Assembly (NCBI GenBank): GCA_029061925.1
Contig: JAIDRE010000034.1
Span: 1 to 60,855, forward strand
Direction: 5' to 3'
From: Muribaculaceae bacterium
GTDB lineage: Bacteria; Bacteroidota; Bacteroidia; Bacteroidales; Muribaculaceae
Length of the DNA: 60,855 nucleotides
Both the position numbers and the translations under genes were made by a program. Positions 1-8,943 of the stretch are shown one piece after another (position 1 is the first letter of the stretch; each line of letters starts with the position of its first letter). The notes under the pieces are model-generated. The model was not told where the DNA came from, did not search any database, and was given only the letters and a program-made list of their open reading frames with translations.

Positions 1-15
1 ATAAAATGGAAAAAT

Positions 16-62
16 AAAATCGACTCCGATGCAGCTGTTAGCCAAGCAACGGAGTCGATTTT
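16..62 (-). terminator. Hairpin terminator after nagB
   Basis: Perfect 13-base inverted repeat (left arm 16-28, right arm 50-62) around a 21-base loop, with A/T tracts on both sides, so it can terminate in both directions. It lies just downstream of the minus-strand nagB stop. Confidence 0.85.
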
Positions 63-78
63 TTATTGGAGTCAGCGA

Positions 79-888
79 TTAGAGCTGAGTGTTGGGATCG
101 AGGTTTGCTGATTCGATATCTTTGAAGTAGCGGTAGGTTGAAACTTTGAGTTCCATGCAAGCGTCTTCGTCAGCGATGATGAGTGCTTTGGGGTGCATCT
201 GCAATGCCGAGATTGTCCACATTTGAGATATGCCGCCTTCAACACCATGTTTGAGCGCACGAGCTTTATTATAGCCGTTCACAATCAAGAGAACACTCTT
301 GGCAGCCATTACAGTACCAACACCAACGGTGAGTGCAGTTTTTGGCACGAGGTCAACGTTGTTTTCAAAGAATCGAGAGTTGGCGATGATAGTGTCTTTG
401 GTGAGGGTTTTCATACGAGTGCGAGATGTTAACGACGAACCGGGCTCGTTGAATGCGATGTGTCCGTCGGGACCAACACCTCCCATGAAGAGGTCAATAC
501 CACCATAGCTCTGGATTTTTTCTTCGTAACGACGGCATTCAGCTTCGGGATCAGAAGCGTTTCCGTTGAGAATGTTTACATTTTCAGGGAGAATGTCGAT
601 TTGGTTGAAGAAGTTAGTCCACATGAAAGTGTAATAGCTCTGTTCGTGGTCACGGGGAATACCGCAATATTCATCCATATTGAAAGTTACGACGTTACGG
701 AACGATACACGACCTTCTTTGTTAAGTCGGATGAGTTCACGATAGAGTCCAAGAGGTGAGCTACCGGTAGGACATCCGAGTACAAAAGGTTTTTCGGGAG
801 TCGGGTTTGCCGCATTGATTTGAGCTGCTACATAATTTGCCGCCCATTTTGAAACCTGAGCGTAATCAGGCTCGATAATTAATCTCAT
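79..888 (-). CDS. nagB: Glucosamine-6-phosphate deaminase
   Basis: Converts glucosamine 6-phosphate to fructose 6-phosphate and ammonia in the cytoplasm, linking amino-sugar breakdown to glycolysis. The 269 residues match the family's usual length. Seen directly: the N-terminal sugar-phosphate loop [12 protein letters not shown] (about residues 38-49), the active-site stretch FNMDEYCG (about 69-76) and the catalytic-loop motif [17 protein letters not shown] (about 135-151). It has its own promoter in the gap to ugd and a strong terminator after it, so it is probably monocistronic. The short hexameric E. coli-like type is meant, not the longer NagB-fusion form of some Bacteroidales. Confidence 0.96.
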   Translation of the reverse strand: MRLIIEPDYAQVSKWAANYVAAQINAANPTPEKPFVLGCPTGSSPLGLYRELIRLNKEGRVSFRNVVTFNMDEYCGIPRDHEQSYYTFMWTNFFNQIDILPENVNILNGNASDPEAECRRYEEKIQSYGGIDLFMGGVGPDGHIAFNEPGSSLTSRTRMKTLTKDTIIANSRFFENNVDLVPKTALTVGVGTVMAAKSVLLIVNGYNKARALKHGVEGGISQMWTISALQMHPKALIIADEDACMELKVSTYRYFKDIESANLDPNTQL

Positions 889-927
889 GACTTGGTTTAT
901 TTTTAGTGATGGAAAATTCTATTTTTG

Positions 928-958
928 CAAACTTAATAATTTTTTACGAAATAACCAA
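928..958 (-). promoter_or_regulatory. Predicted nagB promoter
   Basis: On the minus strand a TAAGTTTG -7 box (928-935) lies 20 nt from a TTG (956-958), matching the Bacteroidota consensus TTTG-N19/20-TAnnTTTG. It gives a leader of about 35 nt before the nagB ATG. Confidence 0.7.
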
Positions 959-961
959 TTT

Positions 962-2272
962 TCAGCCGATTTTATAATAAACAAAACCGTTTTCATTGAA
1001 ATATTCGCGGTCATATATGTTTCGACCATCAATTATGACCTTATGTTTCATTGTGCGTGCGAGCACCGGCAACGACGGCATACGGAACTGTTTCCACTCG
1101 GTAACGAGCATAACCGCATCGGCATCGACTGCCGCGTCATACATATCTGCCGCATACTCGATTGCATCGCCAACACGACGTCGGCACTCATCCATTGCAA
1201 CGGGGTCGTATGCTTTTATTCTGATTCCGGCATCAAGCATTTTTTTTATCAGAACGAGTGACGGTGCCTCTCTCATATCATCGGTTTCGGGCTTGAACGA
1301 CAATCCCCATAGGGCAACTGTACGACCCTTTAAATCACCGTCAAAGTGGCGCGAGAGTTTGTCAAACAATATCGACTTCTGACGCTCGTTGACACTATCA
1401 ACAGCTTTCAAAACCTCGAGTGAATATCCGTGGCGTTCGGCGGTCTTTATCAACGCCTTGACATCCTTAGGGAAACACGAGCCACCATAGCCACATCCGG
1501 GATAAAGAAACTTGGCTCCGATACGAGTATCAGCCCCGATTCCTTTTCTAACCATATTCACATCAGCTCCAACAAGTTCGCAAAGGTTTGCAATGTCGTT
1601 CATAAACGAAATACGGGTGGCAAGCATCGAGTTTGCCGCATATTTTATCATCTCGGCAGACGGTATGTCGGTGAAAATCATACGGTCGCTGACGACCATA
1701 AACGGTTTATAGAGACGAGACATTACCTTACGGGCGCGTTCGCTGTCCACACCGACAACCACACGGTCGGGTGACATAAAATCTTTGACTGCCGCACCCT
1801 CTTTGAGGAATTCGGGGTTAGAAGCGACATCAAATTCTATGGCTTCGCCACGTTTGGCAAGTTCCTTTTCGATTTCAGCACGGACAAGTGCTGCCGTTCC
1901 GACGGGCACGGTCGATTTGGTGACAAGAATTGTGTATTTCTTTATTGATCGACCAAATTCACGGGCGACATCAAGCACATATCTCAGGTCAGCTGAACCA
2001 TCCTCGTCGGGTGGAGTTCCGACAGCCGAGAACACGACCTCAACATCGTCAATGATGTCGGCGAGCGATGTCGTGAAGTCAAGGCGCCCGGCCTCGACAT
2101 TGCGCTTGACCATCGGAGCAAGTCCCGGTTCATAAATCGGAATGATGCCCTGCTTTAACCGTTCAATTTTTCCGGCATCTATATCGACGCATGTAACGTT
2201 GACACCCATCTCGGCAAAACAGGTGCCGGTCACGAGTCCAACATATCCGGTGCCAACAATCGCAATATTCAT
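962..2272 (-). CDS. ugd: UDP-glucose 6-dehydrogenase
   Basis: Oxidises UDP-glucose to UDP-glucuronate with two NAD+, supplying uronic acid for capsule or other surface glycans. The 436 residues are typical. Seen: the N-terminal Rossmann motif GTGYVG (7-12), the catalytic-cysteine motif GGSCFPKD (C266), SNPEFLKEG (151-159) and a C-terminal UDP-binding domain with WGLSFKPETDDMREAPS. It is last in the minus-strand envelope operon, 9 bases after rpiB, near a glycosyltransferase and an SDR. The sequence does not separate UDP-glucose from UDP-N-acetylmannosamine dehydrogenase with certainty, but the motif set favours UDP-glucose. Confidence 0.93.
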   Translation of the reverse strand: MNIAIVGTGYVGLVTGTCFAEMGVNVTCVDIDAGKIERLKQGIIPIYEPGLAPMVKRNVEAGRLDFTTSLADIIDDVEVVFSAVGTPPDEDGSADLRYVLDVAREFGRSIKKYTILVTKSTVPVGTAALVRAEIEKELAKRGEAIEFDVASNPEFLKEGAAVKDFMSPDRVVVGVDSERARKVMSRLYKPFMVVSDRMIFTDIPSAEMIKYAANSMLATRISFMNDIANLCELVGADVNMVRKGIGADTRIGAKFLYPGCGYGGSCFPKDVKALIKTAERHGYSLEVLKAVDSVNERQKSILFDKLSRHFDGDLKGRTVALWGLSFKPETDDMREAPSLVLIKKMLDAGIRIKAYDPVAMDECRRRVGDAIEYAADMYDAAVDADAVMLVTEWKQFRMPSLPVLARTMKHKVIIDGRNIYDREYFNENGFVYYKIG

Positions 2273-2281
2273 CGCAATGAC

Positions 2282-2731
2282 TTATTTAACAGCAATTTTG
2301 TCGATGCGACGCTGATGGCGTCCCCCTTCAAAAGGAGTATTCAAAAATACGTCAACGATGGCAAGAGCTTCTTCGGGAGCAATGAAACGTGCCGGTAGAA
2401 CGAGAACATTAGCATCGTTGTGTTGGCGGGCAAGCTCGGCAATCTCGCGGGTCCAGCACAAAGCGGCACGCACACCCTGATGTTTATTCAGGGTCATTGA
2501 GATTCCGTTGCCGGTTCCACACATTGCGATACAAGGATAAACCTCACCCTTTTCAACAGCTTCAGCTGCCGGATGAGCATAGTCGGGATAGTCGCAACTC
2601 TCGGTTGAGTTTGTACCAAAATCGCGTGTTTTGATATCCTGAGACATCAAATAACCTTCAATAATGCTTTTGAGTTCATAACCTGCGTGGTCACTGCAGA
2701 GACCTACCGGTTTGTCAGCTTTTACTATCAT
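2282..2731 (-). CDS. rpiB: Ribose-5-phosphate isomerase B
   Basis: Interconverts ribose 5-phosphate and ribulose 5-phosphate in the pentose phosphate pathway. The core motif SDHAGYELK near the N-terminus, the CGTGNG anion-hole loop and the RAALCW segment mark the RpiB/LacAB family. An upstream in-frame ATG at 2776 would add 15 residues and overlap the SDR gene. The ATG at 2731 gives the usual length of about 149 residues, with SDHAGYE in its normal place, so it is preferred. The gene sits between the SDR and ugd on the same strand. Confidence 0.93.
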   Translation of the reverse strand: MIVKADKPVGLCSDHAGYELKSIIEGYLMSQDIKTRDFGTNSTESCDYPDYAHPAAEAVEKGEVYPCIAMCGTGNGISMTLNKHQGVRAALCWTREIAELARQHNDANVLVLPARFIAPEEALAIVDVFLNTPFEGGRHQRRIDKIAVK

Positions 2732-2762
2732 TTTATTTTGACAATTATAATTGTTAATTAAT

Positions 2763-3497
2763 TCAGAGTTTAACATGAAGACGGCGCCAAAAGAAAGGCG
2801 GAATCAGTTTCCACAAGAATACAAGCGCGCCCCAGCGTCCGTCGATATAAACGACTGGGCCACCCGACACGACAGCCTTAACAATACGCTTCACTGCATA
2901 ATCGAGTTTCATCAACATCGGATAGTTGCGTGAAGGGTCGAGCAGGTCGGTTCTGATAAAACCGGGGCGAATGTCTGTGAACGACACGTCAGCCTTGTCG
3001 ATTCGTGCCAACTGGGCAAGCGATTCAATATAGGTCGATTCAAAACGCTTGGTCGCACTATATGATGCCGAAATCCCGATACCTTTTGTTCCGGCTACCG
3101 AAGTCACAGCAACAATGCGTCCTTTCAGTTTATTATCAGCAAAATAGCGATAGGCGGTGACCATTGAGGTTACAAAACCGCGAACGTTGGTTGCAACGGT
3201 AGTCATCTCCTTGTCAAGATCGAGAGTTGGATTTGACCATCCTGTTCCGGCCGCGTGAAAATATATGTCCACTCCCCCGATGCGGTCAATCAACCCCCTG
3301 ATTTTTGCCGAAGCATCATCAGCGGTAATATCAATCACCTCCATTTCAACGTTTTGGAGATATTGATTTTTTACAGCAATCAGCTGACTCGCGCGACGCG
3401 CGGCAATACCCACCTTCCAGCCTTTATTGGCAAAATAGAGTGCCGATTTCAGACCAATGCCCGACGAGGCTCCGATTATGACAATGCGACGGCTCAT
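2763..3497 (-). CDS. SDR-family NAD(P)-dependent oxidoreductase
   Basis: A classical short-chain dehydrogenase of 244 residues. Seen: the cofactor loop GASSGIG (9-15), a HAAGTG motif in the NNAG position, the catalytic Ser of the TSVAG strand, YSATK as the YxxxK catalytic pair, and DIRPGFIRT after it. The arginine-rich stretch after the second strand (AARR) suggests NADPH. The substrate is unknown. Its stop overlaps nothing downstream, while its own start overlaps the DUF6048 stop by 4 bases, so it is translated within the same operon. A hydrophobic C-terminal segment (about 222-235) could anchor it to the membrane. Confidence 0.88.
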   Translation of the reverse strand: MSRRIVIIGASSGIGLKSALYFANKGWKVGIAARRASQLIAVKNQYLQNVEMEVIDITADDASAKIRGLIDRIGGVDIYFHAAGTGWSNPTLDLDKEMTTVATNVRGFVTSMVTAYRYFADNKLKGRIVAVTSVAGTKGIGISASYSATKRFESTYIESLAQLARIDKADVSFTDIRPGFIRTDLLDPSRNYPMLMKLDYAVKRIVKAVVSGGPVVYIDGRWGALVFLWKLIPPFFWRRLHVKL

Positions 3498-4417
3498 TCT
3501 TTAGGTTCGGGAATTATGTCGGCAGCCTTTGGAGAGGATGCTTGATGACGTTTTTTGTTATATTTGTCAAGAGGGAGTGAGTAGAAAATCGAGAACGTTG
3601 CTGCGATTGACGAGCCACGTCCGCCATATCCGGGAATATACCACGGCTCTCCATATCTCTTGTTTGACTGATGCAAAATCTGATGGTATCTTACAGTCCA
3701 ACCCATCGAAATATTGCGGTAAATTTTCACCTTCACACCACCGAGCAATTCAAAATAGCCGGTAAACGATGATTGTGACGGGAAATCAATCGGACGATTT
3801 TCCTGCCAATAATTTTCGGGTAATTCAACATCGGTAATCTGCCATTTGAACGGAGTGAAACCATATCTCACACCGGCAAAGAGCATATAGTCGGGATTGG
3901 AATTAAAGAATACATTATAGTCGGCACCGAGTTTAAAATAAATGCTCATCGGCGACTTATAAACATAGTTATTATCTTCGGGATGATAGTCGGCACTACC
4001 TAATCCGACCTCAACAGTCGGAATATAACGGTTATGAAGATTTAACTGTGCTGAAAATCCGACAAGACCGTATGTCGTTCCGAATGCTCTCATCACCGGT
4101 GACCACAGGTCAACACCGATTGTAGCAGAATGGAACAACGGGAATTCCATTTTCGGAACAACAGGTATCAGCGTTGAGTCAACGACCTCTTTACCCGTGA
4201 CCGTGTCGATATAAATTACATTGCCATTAGCGTCGTGCATGTGAACAAGCGATGACTTGTCGAGCGAGTCGCGTTTGACTATTTCATTTCGTGCCTGGGT
4301 TCTTGTAGCCTCATTTTTCACCGGATTGATGCGTCTGCGTTGAGTTTGTCCCAGAGTCTCAAACGACACTGCGACTGCCATAATCATTACCAATATGACT
4401 ACAAACTTCTTCATCAA
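3494..4417 (-). CDS. DUF6048 family outer-membrane-type protein
   Basis: A 307-residue exported protein of unknown function. It has a signal peptide (hydrophobic residues 5-22, cleavage near TLGQ), a Lys/Arg-rich spacer, then alternating aromatic/polar strands (YFKLGADYNVFF, GYFELLGGVKVKIY) that suggest a small outer-membrane beta-barrel. This resembles the Bacteroidota DUF6048 family, which usually sits beside DUF6452 as here. Its start follows the DUF6452 stop by 4 bases and its end overlaps the SDR start. A role in the envelope, possibly with the neighbouring GT2 enzyme, is only an inference from the operon. Confidence 0.8.
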   Translation of the reverse strand: MMKKFVVILVMIMAVAVSFETLGQTQRRRINPVKNEATRTQARNEIVKRDSLDKSSLVHMHDANGNVIYIDTVTGKEVVDSTLIPVVPKMEFPLFHSATIGVDLWSPVMRAFGTTYGLVGFSAQLNLHNRYIPTVEVGLGSADYHPEDNNYVYKSPMSIYFKLGADYNVFFNSNPDYMLFAGVRYGFTPFKWQITDVELPENYWQENRPIDFPSQSSFTGYFELLGGVKVKIYRNISMGWTVRYHQILHQSNKRYGEPWYIPGYGGRGSSIAATFSIFYSLPLDKYNKKRHQASSPKAADIIPEPKE

Positions 4418-4421
4418 CTTT

Positions 4422-4919
4422 TTAGACGTTGGTCGGGAAATATAGTTTCATAATAGCCTTTTCGACGTTGGTCACGAGAGAATCCATCACTGCGACCGAA
4501 TCGAGAAAGACCGATGTATGTTCAATGCGGGTTATGCGATAACGAAACATTGCGCCACACTCTTCCGAAGCAAAATAAGGGAAAGAATTATAGTAAATCC
4601 ACAATGTATCGTTATAGGCTGGAGTCATTCCGCGCCATTTGTATGCAAAATAGAATGCGGTCACCGATTGGTCGGAGCGGAGCGGAAGATAAATCTGAGA
4701 AACGCTCTTACCTGCAGGAACAAGAAGTGAGTCACCTGGAGCGCCGACGCCTCCTATCTCAATCGAGTCGGTAGCAACAGGTGTATTGGTTGTTGACGAA
4801 TAGAAATCGGCAAGCGGAATGCTCGAACGGTTATCGAGACACCCCGTTGTATTGCATGACGACAGCGAAGCCACCATCACGACAACTATCAACATCACTA
4901 TTTCAACCAATCGTTTCAT
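4422..4919 (-). CDS. DUF6452 family lipoprotein
   Basis: A 165-residue predicted lipoprotein: hydrophobic N-terminus followed by the lipobox SLSSC (Cys22). The rest is a beta-rich domain with an FYFAYKWRG core and a C-terminal strand HTSVFLDSV. It matches the Bacteroidota DUF6452 pattern, including its place beside DUF6048. The function is unknown. It overlaps the GT2 stop by 4 bases, so expression is coupled to the glycosyltransferase. Confidence 0.8.
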   Translation of the reverse strand: MKRLVEIVMLIVVVMVASLSSCNTTGCLDNRSSIPLADFYSSTTNTPVATDSIEIGGVGAPGDSLLVPAGKSVSQIYLPLRSDQSVTAFYFAYKWRGMTPAYNDTLWIYYNSFPYFASEECGAMFRYRITRIEHTSVFLDSVAVMDSLVTNVEKAIMKLYFPTNV

Positions 4920-5878
4920 TCTTTCGACTCGATTTCTTCTTCAATTTCATATTCGTTGCGTCGCGGAGAATTTCTGACAACGAGCTCGCCGATAAATCCG
5001 GTAAGGAAGAGCTGCGTGCCGAGAATCATTGTTGTCAGCGCAATATAGAAATATGGCGACGATGTTACCAGAGTATAATGGTTGCCGGCATACATATTGT
5101 AGAGTTTGGTTGCTCCGACACCAATCACAGCAAGCAGACCGAGGAAAAACATTATGCTGCCGAGCAAACCGAAGAAGTGCATCGGTTTGACGCCAAATTT
5201 ATTTGTAAACCAAAGGGTTGCAAGGTCGAGATAACCGTTTACAAAGCGATCGAGGCCGAACTTGGTAGTACCATATTTGCGAGCCTGGTGCTGAACGACT
5301 TTCTCGCCGATACGTGTAAATCCGGCATTCTTAGCCAGGAACGGAATATAGCGGTGCATGTCACCATAAACCTCGATGCGTTCAACAACTTTGTGACGAT
5401 ATGCTTTCAAGCCACAGTTAAAATCGTGTAGATTTTTGATACCGCTCACCTTTCGTGCTGTCGCATTGAAAAGTTTTGTCGGGATAGTCTTTGACAGCGG
5501 GTCGTAGCGTTTCTTTTTCCAACCCGACACGAGGTCATAGCCGTCCTCTTTTATCATTCTGTAGAGTTCCGGGATTTCGTCAGGGCTATCCTGCAAGTCG
5601 GCATCCATCGTGATGACAACATCGCCTTTTGCACGACGGAAACCTGTGTTCAAAGCCGGTGATTTGCCATAGTTGCGGCGGAAGCTAACACCTCTGACCG
5701 CCGGATTTTCTTTTGAAAGTCGGTTGATGACATCCCACGAGCCGTCGGTTGAGCCATCGTTTACAAAAATGATTTCATAGCTAAAGCCATTCTCGTCCAT
5801 CACTCGTCTAATCCACTGTTCGAGTTCGGGCAACGACTCCTCTTCGTTATATAAAGGAACTATGACTGAAATATCCAT
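4916..5878 (-). CDS. Membrane-anchored family 2 glycosyltransferase (DPM1/ArnC-like)
   Basis: Transfers a sugar from a nucleotide donor, probably to undecaprenyl phosphate (inferred from the family). The 320 residues start with the GT-A motif VIVPLYNEEESLPEL, then FVNDGSTDGSW, and the metal-binding motif MDADLQDSPDEIPE. GFRRAKGD and the RNYGKSPAL loop fit the polyisoprenyl-phosphate glycosyltransferase subgroup. Two transmembrane helices follow at about 232-258 and 272-298, as in that subgroup. It lies between DUF4199 and DUF6452 in the operon. Confidence 0.92.
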   Translation of the reverse strand: MDISVIVPLYNEEESLPELEQWIRRVMDENGFSYEIIFVNDGSTDGSWDVINRLSKENPAVRGVSFRRNYGKSPALNTGFRRAKGDVVITMDADLQDSPDEIPELYRMIKEDGYDLVSGWKKKRYDPLSKTIPTKLFNATARKVSGIKNLHDFNCGLKAYRHKVVERIEVYGDMHRYIPFLAKNAGFTRIGEKVVQHQARKYGTTKFGLDRFVNGYLDLATLWFTNKFGVKPMHFFGLLGSIMFFLGLLAVIGVGATKLYNMYAGNHYTLVTSSPYFYIALTTMILGTQLFLTGFIGELVVRNSPRRNEYEIEEEIESKE

Positions 5879-5896
5879 ATCTTTGATTTTAACTTT

Positions 5897-6442
5897 TTAC
5901 AATTGATTTCGGCTCTTTAACGGAGCTTTCATTCTAACTAGCAGCGACATCAACATCGACAGAATCGATCCCGAGAAAATCGAGAGCAATTCAAGTTGAA
6001 CGACAATGTCGCGCGCTGACGGATAGAGGTGCATGTCACGCATGTTTGTCAGCACGGTTATCATATCATCGGCTCGCTGATTGTCAGCCTCAGTATAAAC
6101 ATTAATCAGGCTATCGAGCTGACGGACTATAATCTGAGGATCGATAAAACGGATGTATATAAACACCACAAACGCTAATATCAATCCACCGCCGGCAAAG
6201 GCAATAATACCCTGAGTCCACAACGCCGAGAACTGAGTCAGTCCATGCTGTTCGACGTATGTCTTTCTCAAGAAACGATATACCAGAAACGGCACACCCA
6301 ACATCATCAGTGTTGACACAAAGCCAACTGCCTGCACACGTTCACCGGCTATACTAAAGCCAAACATAATGCAAAAATACAAGCCGAGAAGCAGACCATT
6401 GTCAGCGCCACGGCGGTATATCGAACGTACCGTTACTTCCAT
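5897..6442 (-). CDS. DUF4199 family membrane protein
   Basis: A 181-residue integral membrane protein with four hydrophobic segments (about 15-33, 37-56, 73-95 and 150-170), fitting the Bacteroidota DUF4199 family, whose function is unknown. The third and fourth segments are separated by a charged loop of about 50 residues. It is the first gene of the envelope operon, 18 bases before the GT2 gene. A consensus promoter lies so close to its ATG that the mRNA would be leaderless or nearly so. Confidence 0.82.
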   Translation of the reverse strand: MEVTVRSIYRRGADNGLLLGLYFCIMFGFSIAGERVQAVGFVSTLMMLGVPFLVYRFLRKTYVEQHGLTQFSALWTQGIIAFAGGGLILAFVVFIYIRFIDPQIIVRQLDSLINVYTEADNQRADDMITVLTNMRDMHLYPSARDIVVQLELLSIFSGSILSMLMSLLVRMKAPLKSRNQL

Positions 6443-6447
6443 ATCTG

Positions 6448-6478
6448 CAAAAGTACGCTTTTTTTTTCACATACACAA
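6448..6478 (-). promoter_or_regulatory. Predicted promoter of the DUF4199-GT2-ugd operon
   Basis: On the minus strand a TACTTTTG -7 box (6448-6455) is 20 nt from a TTG (6476-6478). Transcription should start within a few bases of the DUF4199 ATG (6440-6442). Confidence 0.7.
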
Positions 6479-6484
6479 CAAAGA

Positions 6485-6514
6485 AAGGAGGCACACCGCA
6501 TGGTGCACCTCCTT
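6485..6514 (-). terminator. Terminator of the sus operon
   Basis: A 13-bp stem (6485-6497 with 6502-6514) around a 4-base loop. Two positions pair only as G-U in RNA. It lies 25 bases past the susF-like stop and is followed by a T-rich run on the minus strand. Confidence 0.75.
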
Positions 6515-6538
6515 CCATTCTATATTACTTGTCGCAAA

Positions 6539-7996
6539 TTATTTTGCAGTAACCTCAACAGCGTAGGGTTGACCTTTCAAAATCAACTTAACATTGTAGG
6601 TTCCTTTTGAAGTTTTGATGTTATCGCCACCCTCAGTCAAGTTTTGAACATCACCACCAAGGTTGATACCCCAGTCGTCGTTCATACGTATTTTCCACTC
6701 AGTATCATTGTCGAATGTTACTTCAGTAGTCCATTCAGTGAAATCTTCGTTGGGATCCATATTATGCTGACCACCCCAATCGTTGAAACCACCAATCATA
6801 CCAACAGATTGGATGGCAACAATCTTCACAGCACGAGTCAAATAGTTGAGTGTCACATATTTAAGACCATCAGGATCACCAGCGGGTATATTATCACCAC
6901 CATTAGCGACACCTTCACCAATAAATTGACCACCATCTTCGCGGAATGCCATTGCTTCGGGCGAATTATTTACCTGACCGAAATCACGCTCCCAGCTTGG
7001 TTGGGGTGAGAATTTAAATCCGCCTTTAAGATATACAAATCCCGAGTAATGAACGAAATCATCAGAGAAGAGTACCGGATAGGGGAAAGACCAACCATTT
7101 GCGTCACCAGGGGTATAGAAGCTTGCAATAGCCTGAATGTACTCAAAAGTACGGTCAAACATATTTGCAGTCATCATTACAACACCTTCCATTGTGAGAA
7201 CGCCACCATTATTTGATTTTACAAGTTTACCATCTTGAGCCACAGCATCTTCGGGTCCAAATACTTCACCCGAGAGTGAACCACCTTTCAATACAACCGA
7301 AGCGGGAGCTATCTTCCAATAAAGACCGTCACCAATCATTTCAGTTGAGAAGTCATAAGTAAACGAATATTTGGGATTGTCATAAAGGCTACCATCACCA
7401 ATGTGAGACATTCTTATTGTATCTTTAGCAGTATCCCAATTCTGACCATCTTTTGAATATACAAAATAGTAGTATTCTTCAAGAATAACCGATGGGGTAA
7501 GAGGTATAAGATCAAGAACCTCAGTACAATAGAATTTTTCGGAATCACCAAGGCGCACTTTAGTTTTACCATTGACAGCGTAAGCCGCGAAACGAGCCAT
7601 AGCTTTGAGCGGAGCAGGATCCTTAGTAATCAAGCTATTAAGAACCGCCTGCAAAGCGTCGGGGTTAACGGTTACAGTGCTGTCAGAAGTGATATCGGTT
7701 GACATTACCTCGGTTTTTTCAAATGTATCGTCAGCCGACACCTCCATATCGAGCTGAAGCTGATAACCTTTGGGGAAATCAGACAACTTAACGGTTGCCA
7801 CAGGCACGTCAGCACCCTGAATGTTAATAGCATCAAGGTCGAGTATGCCCTCATGAGGTTCAACTGTCAAACCGTCAACCTCAAAAATTGTCTCCTGTGG
7901 ATTGCTCTGTGCCGGCGGATTTGGCTCCTCATAGTTATCACATGAAGCAAATCCAAGACATAAAGCGAGGAGTGAGAAAAATGCTGCTTTTTTCAT
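6539..7996 (-). CDS. SusF-like starch-binding outer-membrane lipoprotein
   Basis: Probable surface glycan-binding lipoprotein of a SusCDEF system. Signal peptide and lipobox (LGFASC, Cys19) are clear, with a tether of Pro/Asn/Gln after it. The 485 residues contain an N-terminal Ig-like SusE domain and C-terminal carbohydrate-binding beta-sandwiches. The last (about 390-485) has GGFNDWGGQHNM and a late GINLGGDVQNLTEGG, the aromatic and strand pattern seen in SusE/SusF starch-binding modules. It is the last gene of the operon, 35 bases after the SusE-like gene, and is followed by a terminator. Binding of starch is inferred from the neighbours. Confidence 0.86.
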   Translation of the reverse strand: MKKAAFFSLLALCLGFASCDNYEEPNPPAQSNPQETIFEVDGLTVEPHEGILDLDAINIQGADVPVATVKLSDFPKGYQLQLDMEVSADDTFEKTEVMSTDITSDSTVTVNPDALQAVLNSLITKDPAPLKAMARFAAYAVNGKTKVRLGDSEKFYCTEVLDLIPLTPSVILEEYYYFVYSKDGQNWDTAKDTIRMSHIGDGSLYDNPKYSFTYDFSTEMIGDGLYWKIAPASVVLKGGSLSGEVFGPEDAVAQDGKLVKSNNGGVLTMEGVVMMTANMFDRTFEYIQAIASFYTPGDANGWSFPYPVLFSDDFVHYSGFVYLKGGFKFSPQPSWERDFGQVNNSPEAMAFREDGGQFIGEGVANGGDNIPAGDPDGLKYVTLNYLTRAVKIVAIQSVGMIGGFNDWGGQHNMDPNEDFTEWTTEVTFDNDTEWKIRMNDDWGINLGGDVQNLTEGGDNIKTSKGTYNVKLILKGQPYAVEVTAK

Positions 7997-8031
7997 AAAA
8001 GTATATTTTTTATCTCTTTTTCTGTTAATTA

Positions 8032-8913
8032 TTAGTCAACGCGGCTAACGGTGACAGTGTACTGACCGGCAATGCTCATATCAACAATGATCTTCATCTG
8101 ACCTTTTTCAGTCCAGTTGATCCAGTGGAATGAACCTTTACCCTTAACCATCGGAGCCAATCCTGAGTTACCCGATAGTTCAAAATCAATAGAATTGTCA
8201 GGTTCCTGAGAACCGTAAGAATCATCGTCCCAACCGGTCAATGCGGTATAGAAACGGAATGTCGGATCTTTGTCAATTTCAAAAGTTCCTTCATAGATTT
8301 TGCTACCGATAGCATCTTCAGCCTCGAACAAACGCCAGGAAGCATAGTGCTCTGCATTTGCTTCGGTCGGGCCTGACCATCCTTCGGGAGAACCAACGAG
8401 ATAGATAAATCCGGGTTGAGGAACAGCGAAATAAAATTTCACTTTATTCAATGAAACCACATTTGATTTGATCATAGTCCCTTCGATACCGTCGAGTTGA
8501 GCTACAGCGCGAAAATATACTTTTTCGGCGGGTAAATCTTTATATGTTTCGTCAGAATCAAATCCATGTAGTTTACAAAGAGCCATTGCCAAATCCTCAT
8601 CTTTGTAAACAAGTTTAGTTTGAGTCGGTGTAGCAGATTCGACAGTTTCATAGACAGCGAAGTCTTCAGTTAAAGATACTTCAGCCGAATATTGAACGAT
8701 AGCCGAGTAGCCATAGTCGGGCTGTGAGCATGTAAGCTCTATTGTATTACCTTCTTCAAGCTGATAGTATTGATCTTGGAAGACTGGAGTATTGAGCACA
8801 AACTTGGTTGGAGTCTGCAAAACGGGATCGCGATCCTGGCTACAAGAGCTAAGTCCGACGATAGCCGTCAGGCACGCCAAAAACATTGATATTTTTTTCA
8901 TTGTTGCGTTCAT
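8032..8913 (-). CDS. SusE-like outer-membrane lipoprotein
   Basis: Likely surface glycan-binding protein. Signal peptide with lipobox GLSSC (Cys24 from the first ATG). The N-terminal domain (about 35-150) has the SusE pattern, with FVLNTPVF and an LTCSQPDYGY strand. The second half contains a binding-type beta-sandwich with VGSPEGWSGPTEAN and TFRFYTALTGWDDDSYG. At 293 residues it is shorter than Bacteroides SusE (about 390), consistent with one fewer binding module. A second ATG at 8901 starts MKKISMF and is an equally good start. It lies 30 bases after susD. Confidence 0.84.
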   Translation of the reverse strand: MNATMKKISMFLACLTAIVGLSSCSQDRDPVLQTPTKFVLNTPVFQDQYYQLEEGNTIELTCSQPDYGYSAIVQYSAEVSLTEDFAVYETVESATPTQTKLVYKDEDLAMALCKLHGFDSDETYKDLPAEKVYFRAVAQLDGIEGTMIKSNVVSLNKVKFYFAVPQPGFIYLVGSPEGWSGPTEANAEHYASWRLFEAEDAIGSKIYEGTFEIDKDPTFRFYTALTGWDDDSYGSQEPDNSIDFELSGNSGLAPMVKGKGSFHWINWTEKGQMKIIVDMSIAGQYTVTVSRVD

Positions 8914-8943
8914 TTAATTTAATGATAATCGTGAATTTAGCTA

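Noticed and set aside
4781..5431. 216-residue plus-strand frame
   Set aside because: Fully antisense to the glycosyltransferase and DUF6452 genes, whose motifs are unmistakable.
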